A stretch of 64,000 nucleotides of DNA from Triplophysa rosa (GCF_024868665.1 NC_079912.1:15545926-15609925), one strand, 5' to 3'; positions 34,001 to 47,421 are shown, counted from the stretch's first letter. The notes: generated by a model from the sequence alone, not told the origin. Numbers and translations: made by a program.

Positions 34001-35371
34001 ATGCAACTGAATAGGTTTTTCCTACAATGACATTTGCAACCAAACTTCTGCTTTTGCACAATGTTCCATTCACTCCAACGGAATGACTACTGTTGTATTA
34101 GACATTGAAACAATAAAAAAATGTGCACCTTTTGTGTTGAAAACAATCAATATATTATTATTCATATTCTGCCCATTAATGTGGTCGGCAGGAATTCTTA
34201 GACTTTCAGTAAATGTTTAAAATATCTTTCCATTTGTTGTATATTTAAATTTATAGTATGTTTGATACTGCCACATATTCTTATTTTGTTTTTCTTTTCT
34301 TGTTTCCAAATGTTTAATGCCATGCAAAGACCTTTTACATTTCCACAAAAGTTTGACCTTCAAAGCTGTACAATTCATACAGTATGTGATACGCATTTTC
34401 TGCAGAGCTGTATACATTCACTTTTTCGTGAACTCATGTGTCTTGTTTTGCAGAAAGAGCGTGTGTTCTTTTTTTACGCAGGGTCTGAGCTTCTCTATTC
34501 CATCAAACTTGTCAAACGCTTGTGCAGGCAAATATCAAAACCAGTGTTTTCTGTCTTTTAATAGCACATGTGTTTTTGCAGAGAGATTCTGATTAATAGC
34601 AGAAGAAATATACATTCATCATCATTACTCTTGCAGGAGGAGGATTTAGTTCCAAAGCCACAAAACCATACTTTTGTCAAGGAAAGACAACAATGAATAA
34701 TGGTAAACTTTTTTGTAATTACTGTAAAGACATATGTTAGCAAACTAATTTCAAACATTAAGACACTTGCCTTCAGATTTGATTTAAGATCATAAAAAAC
34801 ATTTGTCAAGTGACTCAACTTTGTAATGCTGGGGTATATGATTTGAGATAAGTAATGCATTAAATTATGTTTTTCTAGTATTATTGTAACACCTGTACTA
34901 TATAGTACAGTATACACAAATCAAAACCAATATGAATTTGCAATATACATTTCAATCCAATGTATCAACAGGAATGAAAGCTATGAATAAAAAAGGTTTT
35001 CTGAAGCTGAACTTAACAAATTGAAAAAGGTGAAGGATTTACAGGAATACATATGTTGACATGTCGCTTTAAAATAAAACAAAAGAAAGAAATGTGATAA
35101 AATATGCAGAAATGAAAAAAGAAAAAACACTAGCAAAGATTTCTTTAGAAATTCATGTGATATAAGCTGAAGTGAAGTCAAATTTACTTTAAAAAAGCTA
35201 GTAAAAGCTGAAAACGTTTTTCACTTAGAAATTTGAGCTTTCGTGTAAAAGCTAAACACAATTATCTGTAGCTTTTATAAGAAATTCTTACGTTGAAATT
35301 TCACACATCACTCACTCACACATTTATAGTAAGAAACCACCATCAAAAACCACCATTATTGGTGGTTTATA

Positions 35372-35780
35372 CAGTGTTTCATTTAGTTGGGCTCTTGACT
35401 CATGAGTTTTAATGGCATTCATGACTCCCAGCGTGCATTGCAGTTGATCTGTTTATCTGAATTGGTTTGATGATTGTCACCATTGTTGAGGTTTGTATGA
35501 TGAGTGTTGATATTTCTGTGTGTCAGAAAAATAATATTTTCTGAAGTATTTTAACACTTTCTCCTTTTATTGAAGGATTAACCTAATTATTATTTCATTT
35601 ATTTTTATTAAGGGCTTCCAAGAATAAATAAAAATAAAACCAAATTCACCTTAACTTTTATTCAAGCATCTTGTTTTACACTGAAAAAGTTTGTGAGTAA
35701 AACTTTACTACAAGCACAGAAAAGAGGATAATTATCTTAAAGAAACGTATGAGTCAAGAGCCAAACTAAATGAAACACTG
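35372..35780. mobile_element. Inverted-repeat element with 32-bp ends
   Basis: The left arm CAGTGTTTCATTTAGTTGGG continues to GACTCAT, and the right arm ATGAGTC... to AAATGAAACACTG is its reverse complement (31 of 32). The element is 409 bp with an AT-rich core, no coding capacity and no clear target duplication. Confidence 0.75.
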
Positions 35781-36529
35781 ATCACAATAATGGTGTTTAA
35801 AAACATATTTATAAAAAATAAGAAAGTAAAATAGTGTGAAGGAAAAAATGTTCAATCTAAAAGGAAAATCTCAACTATTCCTTTATATTGTAGAATAATA
35901 AAAATAATTAAAACAAAAAAGAAAACATTACATAATTGCTTAACACTGTAAAAAGAAAACAAACAAACATGAAAACAGCATCATTTCTTAAACTACGATT
36001 CAACTTACCTTTATACAAATGAAATGGGTCACAGTGTGATTGTGGGGCCATATCAGCAGTAACCTTTCATCGACAGCACATCCAAAGAAATTATAAGCCT
36101 GAAATAGGGTAACATGATCATTCGGCAGGGCCCAGAAGATTCCTCCGCGCTGCCGCATGAGATAGGGTCAGGGGCTGGGATAAATATCAAATCAGGGGCC
36201 AACAATTAAGATCTTTAAGATGTCTTTAAGATGCAAATAATTGGTTTGTGGGATGGAAACATTTTCCTTTTTTACAGCCTGTGATGACTATGAACTACAT
36301 GCAGGGGACTTTAAACTCTGGGCCATTTTCAGTATGAAAAGAAAGACAAGGCATTCTTTTGGATCCCATGACCAATGTCCCAAACTTTTAGACAATTCCA
36401 CATCAAATTATTTTAAACAGCCTAATGACTTTGAATTGTTTACATACTATCATTTTTAAAGTGGCATTTTAATTTACAGCAAAAGGCATCAAAGCAGATT
36501 ATGTATTATAGTAACGCATTATTACAATA

Positions 36530-36835
36530 AATTCTCATTCATTAACATGAGTTAATGCATTAGCTTACGTGAACTAACAATGAGCAATATATTTTACAGC
36601 ATTACAAATGTGCAGTTGACAAACATACCGTAACTATGTGTGTCCTATGGTGTGACAGCCCAAATTTTGAAAACAATCATTTTATTTTTGCTGTCACACC
36701 ACAGGCTACATTTGTGGTTTATTTTGTCAACCAAATACAGTTGTTCATTGTTCATTCATCAATACTTGTGCATTAACTAATGTTAAAAGAAATGTTAAAA
36801 CTTTGATTTTCAACATGTATTAGTAAATGCTGTAG
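36530..36835. repeat. Interspersed repeat (GAGTTAATGCATTAGC type) with nested TIR insert
   Basis: It reads TTCATTAACATGAGTTAATG, then GTGAACTAACAATGAGC, later AACATGTATTAGTAAATGC, the same family as 386-613. Inside lies a small inverted-end piece, CTATGGTGTGACAGC ... GCTGTCACACCACAG (about 36648-36706); the same left words recur at about 52675-52710. Confidence 0.5.
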
Positions 36836-37399
36836 AAGTATCGTTCCCTGTCAGTAAAGTTCACCAACATTTCTTGTCTTCTGACACACACAAACGCAGT
36901 TGAAATGTATAGATTTAGGCTATAAAACAGTATGCAGTTAATACATTTTTGCAGATATGGACAAGTGTGTTTGATGCATCTCCTTGAAAAAATGAATAAT
37001 TTCCATATAATTATAAGACAACAGTCTATAATCGTGAAACCAACTGTAAACGTTTCTATTTTAAACAAGCCTGTGCGATTGATGGCCAGTTTACTCACAG
37101 GCAAGACCAACTCCATAAAACAGGCTCTCAAAGAGACATCAATAGCTGTTAATATTTAATTCTGCCCATCCGATAATGCGTTTCACTGAAACAAATCATT
37201 ACTGTATTGAATTCAAGATAAATGGTGTGCGGAACATTTTGAGGCTTAAAGCATTTTCCACCGTTCTGCAAAGTATGCAATTTATATGCACGCGTTATAT
37301 AAAGACATATGCAATAATTGATTACATTTTCAACGCAGAAACAGATTTCTCATTTCAAATAAACAGACACGTGAAACAGTACAACACAGCTACGTAAAG

Positions 37400-38770
37400 T
37401 CCTTTTAAAGTTTTATTCACTTAAACTGTTCAGTGTTAAAGCAACAAGAAACATTTAGAATGTCCTTTGGTGTGATTTTCTTTTTTTACACTTATATACT
37501 GTATATATGCTGTACACATTACAGTATATATACCGTACGTAAACTGATATTCTTTGATGCCAGCACGTTGCCAATATAATTTAGGAAAACTTCACAATCC
37601 AACCGAAGGAAAAGAAATGCAGTTAAATAAAACCTCCGACGAACATAACCCAATATTTCATTCCCTTTTGCACCTCGATTGAACACACTTAAATGTTGCC
37701 CTTAAACACATTTCAGCAATAATACAAAAAAGTATATGTTCTACATTATTATTACTCTGTCAAGAAAATAACTTCTGTATTAATACAAAAATTAAATACA
37801 CTGATGACTGTCTATGCACTTGATCTGTTTGGGTGAAAACATACATCTTTGACCGTGGCCTCGGCAAACAGTCTGTCACGTTTCAACATTATGGGTTTCT
37901 TTAGAATCATTTTTGGAGGGTGAGGGGATGGGGGGTGTGGGATTGTGCCACGAGTGTGACTGACATCACACGGACCGAAAGAAAAACAGAAATATTAAAA
38001 GGAAAAACATCATTCAGTCAGCAGGAGTTACAGTATACATTCACAGAAGCACAGGGGTGGGGAAAGGTCAGGGGGGCTTTCGACACAAAGGACACTCTAA
38101 AGTTTTTCGGGAGGATGGGGTGGGGTGTCGGCAGGACAAGCTCAGTTTGAAAGCGGTCCAAATGTGACAGTCGGAATAGATTTTCTTATATCCACAATGC
38201 ACTGACAGCAAAGAATGCTTATGTTTCTTTTCATGAGTCCGTCTCGATATTATTACTGCTCTCTTTATTTTTAACCACATTTTTTCATAACAGCCAGTTC
38301 ACACAACCTGAACAGTTTTCCAAAGTAGCCAAAAGCAGTCTAGCCAACATGATACCCAGAACGGCTCAGGTGAGGGGCGACAGCTGACCGGTACATGCCG
38401 CTGGCTGAACGCAGCTCCCGTTGCCGTGGTGATAAAGGGATGAGTCTGTCCGCTCGGATCCCTGTAGCTCTCTTTCTGTTGGGGGAGTGAGTATCTATTA
38501 TGGCTTAGTTTGCATCTCTACTTCCTGTTATTTGCTTTATGAAGCGTATGCTCGGATAAATTCTATAAATAACACCTTGTTTTTTGTACTTTTAAAACGT
38601 TTATATGTAATCAATTCTTTATAAATACTATTTTATTGATATTTATTGTATTTTGTCTGTCATCCTCTCAAATTTCGCTTATTTGGGCACATTCCACTTG
38701 GCTTGCCGAGTGTCGGTGGGTCTGGTGCTCTGCTCAAACAGAAGAAGCTGGAGGTTCGAAGATCTGCCTC
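37400..38770 (-). other. ntng1: Probable ntng1 3'UTR
   Basis: This is the sequence downstream of the ntng1 stop on the minus strand. AATAAA hexamers on that strand lie at 38642-38647, 38632-38637, 38264-38269 and 37412-37417; the last would give a UTR of about 1.36 kb. The extent is not determined. Two G-rich tracts on the plus strand (37918-37942, 38056-38120) fall inside. Confidence 0.4.
37918..37942 (+). other. G-quadruplex-forming motif
   Basis: Four G runs of at least three are separated by loops of 3, 2 and 3 bases (GGGTGAGGGGATGGGGGG then TGTGGG). It is on the strand opposite the ntng1 transcript, so in RNA it would be C-rich, but it could form on the nontemplate strand of any read-through from vav3. 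Confidence 0.5.
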
Positions 38771-39033
38771 TCAAAAGACCGTGGTCCAGCAGACCTCCAC
38801 CAGGAGTTTGGGACCCATCGCGGACAGCAGCAAAAGCAGTATCGACGCAGGGGGCCGGAGGGAAGCCTGGCCCGAAAACGACACCCTGCAGCCGCCCGGC
38901 TCGCTCTCACAGTGGGGTTTCTCGGCTCGCTCGCACAGCAGGCCGGTGTAACCCGGAGGACACCTACAACGGACGTTTTTCTCGCACGTGCCGCCATTTT
39001 GGCAATGCAGGAGCTCGTCGTCGCACACCCGGG
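38771..39033 (-). CDS. ntng1: ntng1 terminal exon: EGF repeat, GPI-anchor signal, stop
   Basis: The acceptor is CAATGCCACAG. The EGF repeat VCDDELLHCQNGGTC, then EKNVRCRCPPGYTGLLCE has all six cysteines. A linker CESEPGGCRVSFSGQ follows and then the hydrophobic tail ASILLLLLSAMG...WTTVF with a TGA stop, as expected for GPI attachment. It enters in phase 1 (2 nt plus 87 codons including stop). The tail is longer than the human one and ends with the same VF. An unusual extra Cys pair (PHC, GGC) lies between EGF and tail. Confidence 0.95.
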
Positions 39034-39068
39034 CTGTGGCATTGAGAGGAAGAGGGTCAGCAGAAGAG

Positions 39069-39118
39069 ACACACACACACACACACACGCACACGCACAC
39101 ACACACACACACACACAG
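39069..39118. repeat. (CA)n microsatellite
   Basis: A CA run with CG interruptions lies 35 bp outside the terminal ntng1 exon, between branch-point distance and the polypyrimidine tract on the minus strand. Confidence 0.95.
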
Positions 39119-40825
39119 GTTACACCCAAACAAGTATGAACACTTCTATGATTACATAGAGCTCTATCCTGAGATATCACATATTCATCTATCGCTGAAA
39201 ATAGACAGAAATAGTCAATACAAAGTGCAGGGAAAATATCGATTGAAATGAAGCACAAGTACAAAATTTAATATCATTATTAATAGAAATTCAGAAGTGA
39301 ACAATATCGATAAAAAAATTACGTTTTGATTAAACACGAGTAATTCAGAATGAAGAGTTTGCATCTCCCTGGTGTTTTAAAAAAGTATTTTTATTCCTTT
39401 CCATTAATAGCGTTCACATGAAGAAAGAAACGATACTTCTGAATAAATCACATACGTGCACAAATCCATTTACTAAAGATACCTCAGGTAAGAAATTGTT
39501 TCTGCCTATTTTTTTCATTTGTAACATTTTAATAAAAATGTGAAATTGTTAAAGAAAAGTTAAAAAAGAAACTCCCATTAACACGGCTTAGTTTTCTCAA
39601 CTTTTTCCTCCCGTGACGACACTGCCAGTCATTACCCCCCTCATGTTTATCAGCATATCGGACATCAGTACATTTACCAACAGGGAAACCGAGGCCAGAC
39701 CTGCTCCCTTTGGATGCAAGCTGTTGAGCAAGCTGCAGGCAAACAGACCGCAAACTATCAAACCATCGGAGACAAATAAAAACTGATGAACAAGCCATGC
39801 CTCTCTAGTCTCTTTGTCTCTATAAGCTGCAGAGGAACGGTTCTACGAGGCCTTGCAGTGTCTGTTTAATGGCTGTAACCGAGCTATTTCTGGACAGACG
39901 GGGCTGACAGGGAAAACTGGATGATAGAGCGAGAAGGGGTAACTCTTCTAGTCATAACAGGCTGATTAGGGAGTTGGCAGAACTACACGGTCTCCAGTCT
40001 CTCTCTCCATCTCCTGTGTGGATATGAACTGGTTGAGTCAGGGAAAAATGAGACCCTGTTTGTGTCCATAATTCCCCCTGTTCATCACTGCCGAGTCGTT
40101 TTACGATGCAGATCAATTGCTACCTGGTGAAAACCCACACACGTACCACAAAACACGGCAGTCAGGCATTGTACCTGTAAGATGAAGGAGCTGTTTGGAT
40201 TATCAGTGATTAACACAAGCAAAGACTGAATGTGTTCAATTAGTGTTAGTCTCATTTACATTTGTAGGTATTTGCATATAAAGTGTAGTTCTCGCATATC
40301 TGCATGGTTGGATAAGCACAGATACAACCAATATTTATGGAGTGGTTATGCACAGAATATCTAATTCTATGGGTTTTCATATGTCATAATATAAATATAC
40401 ACATAATAACAATAATAATAACAATAACAATTAATTATCATTAAATAATAATAATAATTATTATTCTACTATTATTATTACTATTATTGCTAATTCACTT
40501 TTATGATAAAAGAGCCATGTATCTTTTAATAAACTAGATGAATTATTATTTTTGTTATTATTACAATAATATACATGATTAAATTGTTTCTTTTAGAAAT
40601 CATTTTATATCTAAATACAAGCTGAAATGATCAAATTAATAATACTTCTATCAGTGTCTAAATGTAAAGAAATGTTCAGTTGCTAGCACCAAACTTAATC
40701 TACAATTACCAACAAATAAATAATACTAATAACAATAATAAAGTAACCGTGAATTTAAAGATAACTTTTATCCAAAGTGACTTACAAATGAGACAACATT
40801 TAGCATTTGTCTAATAAAAAAAAAA

Positions 40826-40950
40826 CAGGGCTTTCAAATGATTATTCGCGATTAATCACATCCAGAATAAAAGTTTGTCTTTACATAATATATGTCTGAT
40901 ATATGCATTTTTATTCTGAATGTGATTATTTGCGATGAATCGTTTGACAG
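40826..40950. mobile_element. Short hAT-like MITE remnant
   Basis: Its ends CAGGGCTTTCAAATGATT and GAATCGTTTGACAG are imperfect inverted copies. GCGATTAATCAC inside links it to the larger elements at 52541 and 57542. Confidence 0.5.
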
Positions 40951-42859
40951 AAATGTATTGTTTCATGGGTAAATGTTTTTTCCTACAAATGAAGTAATTC
41001 TCTTAAAACTGGATCGTAAGACATACTGACTGTACTGACTGTTTGGTATTGAAACATCAGTGTTACCAAACTGTCCATGAAAAGGACACCACAAAGAGAG
41101 GCAAGTAAGGAGTGCACTGTGTCCTGAACGGCTCCCTTTCGAAGGAAAATAAAACAAATTGATCGATCACCTTTTCCACAGCTGTGGCCTTTGGCAGGAG
41201 TGTTTCTGTATCTCGTCTGAAGACGAGTTTCACAGTTTCGCACGCGATGCATCTCTCAAGATTGTCATTGGTTCACACTGTGCATTCAACTCTTTCTGTG
41301 TTTCCGGTTTGATGTCCCTCGTGACCAGGTGAATACGTGGACACTGGGAAAGGCCTTTCAGTGATTTATGGTGTTTATGAGTGCTAACAAACACGGAGAT
41401 GGAAACTATTTGCTCACTGTGCTGTTGGTTGAGAACACATCGTTCAAGTGCAACACACTGTTTAACCTCTACAGCCTATGCCATACTCTCCAGAGGCCTT
41501 GTCCGGATGGGCATTTTCATGGAATAAATATGAGCACCTATTTTAAAACACCAACAGAAGGTCCTTTCAAAGCTCTTGAATGTTCCGATTTAAAGCGTGT
41601 GCAGAAGGGGAAAAAAAACAGGCACGGGTAGCCTCCAACCCAACACGTTTATAATTTACCGGCATGTAAATAAACCCTAATAAGAGAATAAATCGAGCAA
41701 TTTAATGGGTTTGCTTTTGATAAGAGGGATAATGTTTATCGAGAGCGACAGTAGATTGCACGATGCGGCGGAAAGCAAAGGCTTATTTGAAGAAAGATTT
41801 GAGCTTTAATTGCGTACTGCAAATACATCTGAAAAATGGATTTTTTGATTTTGCACAAACATTTTGGCCTTCGAGACTTTGCTCAATCACGAGAGCTTAA
41901 ATCTTTTGTATAGGGTATGATGCTGTTGTGTTGATGACGGCACTAAATTAAAATGATTGTGTGCTTTGCCATCTCGCATACCATTGGCTGAAAGTCAGTC
42001 ACATGGTAATGCATCTTCATGCTGGTGGAAAATGGATGTGCATGTAAAGTCTCCCGGAACAAACAATAAAGGGAGCATCTGCTCATTTGCACCAAACCGC
42101 AGAGTTGACTTTAATCTTGAGACACATGCGAGGGTGTGACTCTCTCGCAATAACCCGTGACGTAAATCTGCTTCACACCGTTGCATTCAGAACTGACTCA
42201 ATAAACAGATGCACCAAATTTTCAATCTCACATTACATGCACCTTCCTGTTCATTCTGGCTCAACGCCGCTTTGTGTTGTCTGTGGCTTTGGTAAATGTT
42301 GACCTTTGATGCTGGAAGCCCATCGAAGCTCATAGCAGAGAATACAAATCAATGCTTGACCTGCAGATCGTTTAAACCGCGATGCTCGGCGCCAAAGGAG
42401 AAGCACCAGCCATGCGTAGCGTTAGCACAGGCATCAGACGTTCTGCTCACTCCAAATATTAGTTCAGCTGTCTGCGATCATGCGCCCACGTTCTCGCAGA
42501 TCCCGAGTCAGCGCAAACACGCATGCATGAAATTCTGCAGGGATTGACTTGCATCGCTTCGTTCTGTTCTGTAGAAAATGTCTACTTTCTATTCAAAAAC
42601 AGTGTTAATAAATAACAATTGATGATGATTATTATCTTCTTCGAATGAAATCAAAACTACATAACAGGTGCGACTGAGCCTCTGATGGAAGTCGGTCCAA
42701 GTTCTTTTCCGAGCGCTGTAAGCAAACCAAGCTGCTCTTTTCCAGCCAAAATACAGCAGCAAACAGACAGAGGGAGAGAGGAAGGGAGGGCGAGAGAGCT
42801 TGTGAGAAAGAGAGAAAGCGAGGGACCAAAGCTGCATGTTGGGTGAAGGTTCTACTTAC

Positions 42860-42994
42860 ATTTGCAGCCATTGTCCCACAAAAATCCCGGCAGACACTCA
42901 TCGCACTTAGCCCCTCTTGCTCCTTTCTTACATTTACAATATCCTGTGCCATTACAGCGAACATTTTCTGAGCCAAAGGGATCACAATTACAGT
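42860..42994 (-). CDS. ntng1: ntng1 exon, laminin-EGF repeat 3 (135 nt)
   Basis: It lies between TTTCTACAG and GTAAGT in phase 1-1. It encodes (D)CNCDPFGSENVRCNGTG, then YCKCKKGARGAKCDEC and LPGFLWDNGCK. All eight LE cysteines are present and NGT is a glycosylation sequon. Skipping or including it keeps frame. Confidence 0.95.
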
Positions 42995-43630
42995 CTGTAG
43001 AAACAAGACACACACATACACACAGTGGAGAGACGGGGTCTGCGCTCTTCAGCCTCACGAATAATGTTTCTGTGTTTTCTACACAAACTACGCTTGTGGC
43101 CCGAAATGGGCCTCTGCTGCCTCCTTCATGCACATTGCTAGTCTACAAAAGACAGATTTATAACCGGCATCGCTGAATATTTACCTCACGTCTACCATTT
43201 CAAAGGAACGAAATGAGAAGCTTCAGCTGGGGAAGGTGAGTGAGGGTGGAAATGAGACAATGGTATTTACTTCATGGATATTGTGAATGTTTAACGTCTT
43301 GGAAAGGCCATAATGTGAAAGCGTAGATGATGTTTTACTGCCTTTACTGAACCATCACACTGTGCATGCTAAACAGTGCTGGGTTGCTCATATGGTGCGT
43401 TCGAAACCTGCACCAATGGAAATGTTTACAGGAGACGTTACTAGTCATTTCTGCAGATGCTAAGCTAATAAGATGTATTAAATAAAACATAGCATATAAT
43501 ATTTAATAATAAAAAGTAAATACAACAATTTTCCAAAGAAACAATACATATTTTTTCTTTATAGAAAAAAAACTAATAAAAAATTTCTTGAACATTTTCG
43601 CTGATAAACCTTGTTTGATCAGTGGGTTAA

Positions 43631-44091
43631 AGGGATGTAATGATTCATTCAGCTCACGATGCAATGCGAGTCACAATAATGATCTCACGATACAATATTT
43701 TCGACGTTTTGTTGAGACAAATTAGAAATGAACAAGTGCTCTTTTATTATTTCTCAAATCATGCACATTTATTTATTCCTAAAATAAAAATGTATTTTAT
43801 GTCAAACAACAAAACTAAATTGCAATTTTAAAACTAATTCAAAATCAAATAAAAAATGAATAATACAAAAGTATCTTTAGTATAAACTAACTTACAATTT
43901 GTCTGTGCTTTTCCTGATTAGGATTTTTTTACTTTTTAAAAACAATGTCAGCATATCCTCGTTTTCCAAGTTTGTAGTAAACACAGCGGTCCCTGCTGTT
44001 CAAAACATGTAACGCCATTCATTAAACATCTCTACTCGTCAGATATTATAATCGATTTTTAACGGGCTCACAGTGAATTGTTACATCCCTA
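43631..44091. mobile_element. hAT-like MITE
   Basis: Its ends AGGGATGTAATGATTCA and TGAATTGTTACATCCCTA are inverted copies with few mismatches. The flanks GTGGGTTA and GTGGAAAA share a decayed 8-bp duplication. It is AT-rich without coding capacity. Confidence 0.7.
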
Positions 44092-44707
44092 GTGGAAAAT
44101 GTGTGTAAGGATATTCCTGATCGTGATTACAATCTAAAACATAACCATTGATATGAAAATCATCAATTAATCCCTTTTCAATGCAACTATTGCTTTTCAA
44201 AATACACACAAGACTATTTCAAGCCGCCCAGAGCAACAGCCAAGATAAACTGTTTTTACAGTATATGTGTAAATGCAGCCATTAAACGTAGTGCTTTTAG
44301 CAAATACATTCAAGCTCATTTTTTATTAATGCCTTGCTAAAACGCTGCAAACTTCTCCCACGAGTCACTTCTAACATATTTTGTCAGTTCAGTGAGTCTC
44401 TTCTGACTACTGATGTTGTTGGGTGGAGGTCAGAATCTGTGACCTGTAACACCTAAAGATGTGTGTGTAGGTCTAAAGCCGTGACCTGCTTCTCTCTTAG
44501 CATCTCTCTTTCTCCCAGAGTGACATATGCAGCATGCGGCACCTTTCTCTGTGGGTGTTAGTCCCTCCAGACACCTCACCAGAGAAGTGCTATGCCAGAC
44601 GTCACCTTTGTCACACAATGACACTTATGTCTAGCTTTTTGTCTGTCTTGTCTTTCTTTCTTCCACTCTTTCTATTCATTTTGCTCCTCTTTCTGTCACT
44701 TATTCTG

Positions 44708-44710
44708 TTT

Positions 44711-44774
<64 letters not shown>
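44708..44774. repeat. (TTTC)n microsatellite
   Basis: About 16 perfect TTTC units. The open frame across it (FLSFFLSFF) is a repeat artefact. Confidence 0.97.
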
Positions 44775-44777
<3 letters not shown>

Positions 44778-45355
44778 CTCTAAAGTTACTGTTTACAGCT
44801 CAGGAGGCTCAAAAAAGTTAAGTAAACTCAATGGAATTTAAGTTTCCAATAATTTTTTCTCTAAAAACAAAACAAAAACAGACTCAAATGAGAGAATGCA
44901 CAGTAATAATATAGATCTATATTATTCATGTGAAAGAGCACAATTTAGTCTTGATAATAATGAATTAATTCTGAAATCTGTACTTAATGCAGAATTTGGT
45001 CCTGGAAAAGCACAGCTTGTGACATTGGTGAAATCTCTAGACACCTTAATTCTCAGAATAAACCCCCCAAAATCCAGATACTATGCTTAAACGAGATATT
45101 ACAATTTGCATTTAGATTTTTACACTTGATGATTTTGTGCTTGTGGATCTACGCACTAATTTTATGGAATCAATGTGGTGCACAGACGCATGCGTGATGA
45201 GACTCGGGTGACGGCAGTGGGATGGACAAACATAGAAAAGTGGGTGAATGGATGGAAGATGACAGAGCGATAGAAGGGAAGGCCAGATGGCAGATTCGGG
45301 GAGTGTGTGATGTGCGATAAGCCATGTTTGTGGATGGGAGGTCTAGAGGACTGAC

Positions 45356-45523
45356 CTATGCAAACATTCACATCGTCCAGCTCTGCCGAGGCATTGCGGT
45401 AGTATCCAAGCTTGCACAGCTGGCAGTGCTGCCCCCTAGTGTTGTGCTTACAGCCCACGCAAATGACGGTGTTCAGCACCTCGATGTAACTGCAGCGATT
45501 GGAGTGACTGAAGCATTCGCAGT
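45356..45523 (-). CDS. ntng1: ntng1 exon, laminin-EGF repeat 2 (168 nt)
   Basis: It lies between CTTTTTGCAAG and GTCAGT in phase 1-1. It encodes (N/D)[17 protein letters not shown], then [38 protein letters not shown]. Eight cysteines and two NxS/T sequons (NTR, NAS) are present. The wording is close to human NTNG1 [17 protein letters not shown]. Confidence 0.96.
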
Positions 45524-47339
45524 CTTGCAAAAAGGGGAGAGAGATGGTGCTGTGTTTAGGGTAAGTGTGTACGAGTCGTGTTGGTGCCATCGCACGCCAG
45601 GTTTGGATGGCCTGAAACAGCAGAAGGATGGCAGGCACTGCTATGGATGCAGCCAGCGGTGTTAGATCACGTTAAGATGAATGGAGAAGCGGTGTTGTTA
45701 TAAGAAAGTTTGCCTCGAGCACACCACAGCGATGGAGAAAATAACAACAAAATGTTACATGGAAACGACGGGGTACAAATAAAAACACAAGTGGATGTAA
45801 TTTTCAACCTCGGCAGAATGCAGATGCACACGCTGTTTGAAATTTACATCCACAGTATTTATATTCTATTGCTCATGGAGAGTTGTCTCATAGATGATGG
45901 AAAAGTGCAGTGAAGGAGCTGGAACTTTGAAACACAGGAATAAAACAATGGCTTCAATTTTCGACACCCCCGAAATAACAAAAGCACTCAGGTCGGAAAT
46001 GGGTACACAAACTGTATCCTCTCCACAGAACTACTGCCGTAAAAATGAAAGACAAAGCATTTTTTCCAGTATTGATTCTGTCATCTCCAAAATGAGAAAT
46101 AGCACAACCAAATCAGAAATAACTTCCTATCTATTTCCCCATAGCCTCGAAAAACAACGTTTATCCAGGACCCGCAGGAGTCTGCCCTAGTTTCAAAGTG
46201 AAGTTAAATCTCAATGCTTGGATGCAAACATAAGCAGATGCCCTGCATACCAGGAACACCTGGTCAACCAACGGACCAATGCCCTCAACAAATCTACTAC
46301 CGCACATCACGGACAGGCAGTTGCGCTTATGAAGTCCCAAATCTTTACCCCTGAGTTGATGCAAGGACTATCGGGAGAAATGGAAGGATTGGTTATCAAG
46401 ATCTGGATTGAGGTCAGGCCTCCTCAACATCCATTTCCTCTGTCCCGTGAGTCGAGGAGCGAGACCGACATATCTCCTGTAAAACGATCTCTAAAGCTGC
46501 CTGGATGTGTCAATCATTCTGTCTGGAAATGGTTTAACAAAAAACCAGACTGAAGTTCTCGCCTGCGGAATCATATCAGATTCTGTGTTCTCATCTGAAC
46601 GAGGATCTGCAAGATTGACTTTATACAACGCATTAATCCAGCATGATGCTTCCCCTCTGATTCATCAAGTTGAATCTTTGTCTCTGTGATTTCAAAGACT
46701 TGTTTTCCCAATGCATTCAGGCACGTCAGTAGACGGGACCGAGTTTAGAAACATTCAACAAGGATAGCTATAAACAACAGGGAGAAAAACACACTACGCA
46801 AAAAGGGAAGGAATTGTTATAAAATTACTTTAGAAAAGGGCCTGGACGAGGAGGAGTTACGGGACTCACTTTTTAAAGGGAAAGTTCACCCAAAAAGGAA
46901 AATTCTGCCATCATTTATTTACCCTCGGGTCTGTCTAAATTTCTTTGTACCAGTGAACACAGAGAACGATATTTGGAAGTTCTTGGCCACCATCGACTAT
47001 AATAGTAGGACAATTTTAAATGGTAGTCAAGAGTGCCCCATGACTGTTTGCTTCCCCACATTCTTCAAAATATCTTCTTTTGTGTTCAACAGAACAAATA
47101 CATTTATTAAGCAATTTGTCCTATACTATGGTAGTCAATGGGGTCCAAGAACTGTTTGGTTACAAGCATTCTTCCAAATATCTTCCTCTGTGTTTATCAG
47201 AACAAAGGAATTCATACAGATTAGGAACAACTCAAGGGTGAGTAAATGATGAGAGAATATTCATTTCTGGGAGACTTGTTCCTTTAAGGGGCGGATGGTG
47301 GGGGATGATTTGGACGAAACACATTAATATAAAGTTATT

Positions 47340-47382
<43 letters not shown>

Positions 47383-47421
47383 CTGTATATACAGTGTATA
47401 TAAGAATCATAGCCCTCCTAC
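45524..47421. other. ntng1 intron
   Basis: Most of the right half is an inverted-end element (46873-47287), followed by a (TA)n run at 47342-47374 close to the donor of the 60-nt cassette. Nothing was recognised in 45524-46872. Confidence 0.6.
46873..47287. mobile_element. AAAGGGAAAGTTCACCCA-type fish element
   Basis: It begins TTAAAGGGAAAGTTCACCCA and ends TGTTCCTTTAA, with AGGGTGAGTAAATGATG near the right end mirroring CATCATTTATTTACCCTC near the left. This is a very common cypriniform non-autonomous element. It contains two diverged internal copies of an 80-100-bp unit. Confidence 0.75.

Larger units (their letters stand above)
26491..37399. other. Intergenic region between convergent vav3 and ntng1
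   Basis: About 11 kb. It holds a MITE (27008-27600), a possible minus-strand coding fragment (27859-28279), an (AAAT)n run (30137-30160), a LINE-like tail (30715-31000), an inverted-repeat element (35372-35780) and a common fish repeat (36530-36835). Near 31380-31470 there is a short fish repeat with GCCAAACTATGTTGCTG. Elsewhere (28280-30136, 31471-35371) I see AT-rich sequence with no supported feature. Confidence 0.7.
39034..42859. other. ntng1 intron
   Basis: A (CA)n run at 39069-39118 lies near the acceptor of the last exon. AT-rich microsatellite (AAT/ATT) tracts lie at 40400-40560, and a fragment of a hAT-like element at 40826-40950. 41640-41900 is repeat-free and regulatory-looking (GATAATGTTTATCGAG, GAGCTTTAATTGCG). 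No other gene was seen. Confidence 0.6.
42995..45355. other. ntng1 intron
   Basis: It contains a hAT-like MITE (43631-44091) and a (TTTC)n microsatellite (44708-44774). The remainder shows no supported feature. Confidence 0.65.

Noticed and set aside
44534..44821. 95-codon plus-strand frame with FLSFFLSFF repeats
   Set aside because: It is a translation of the (TTTC)n microsatellite.
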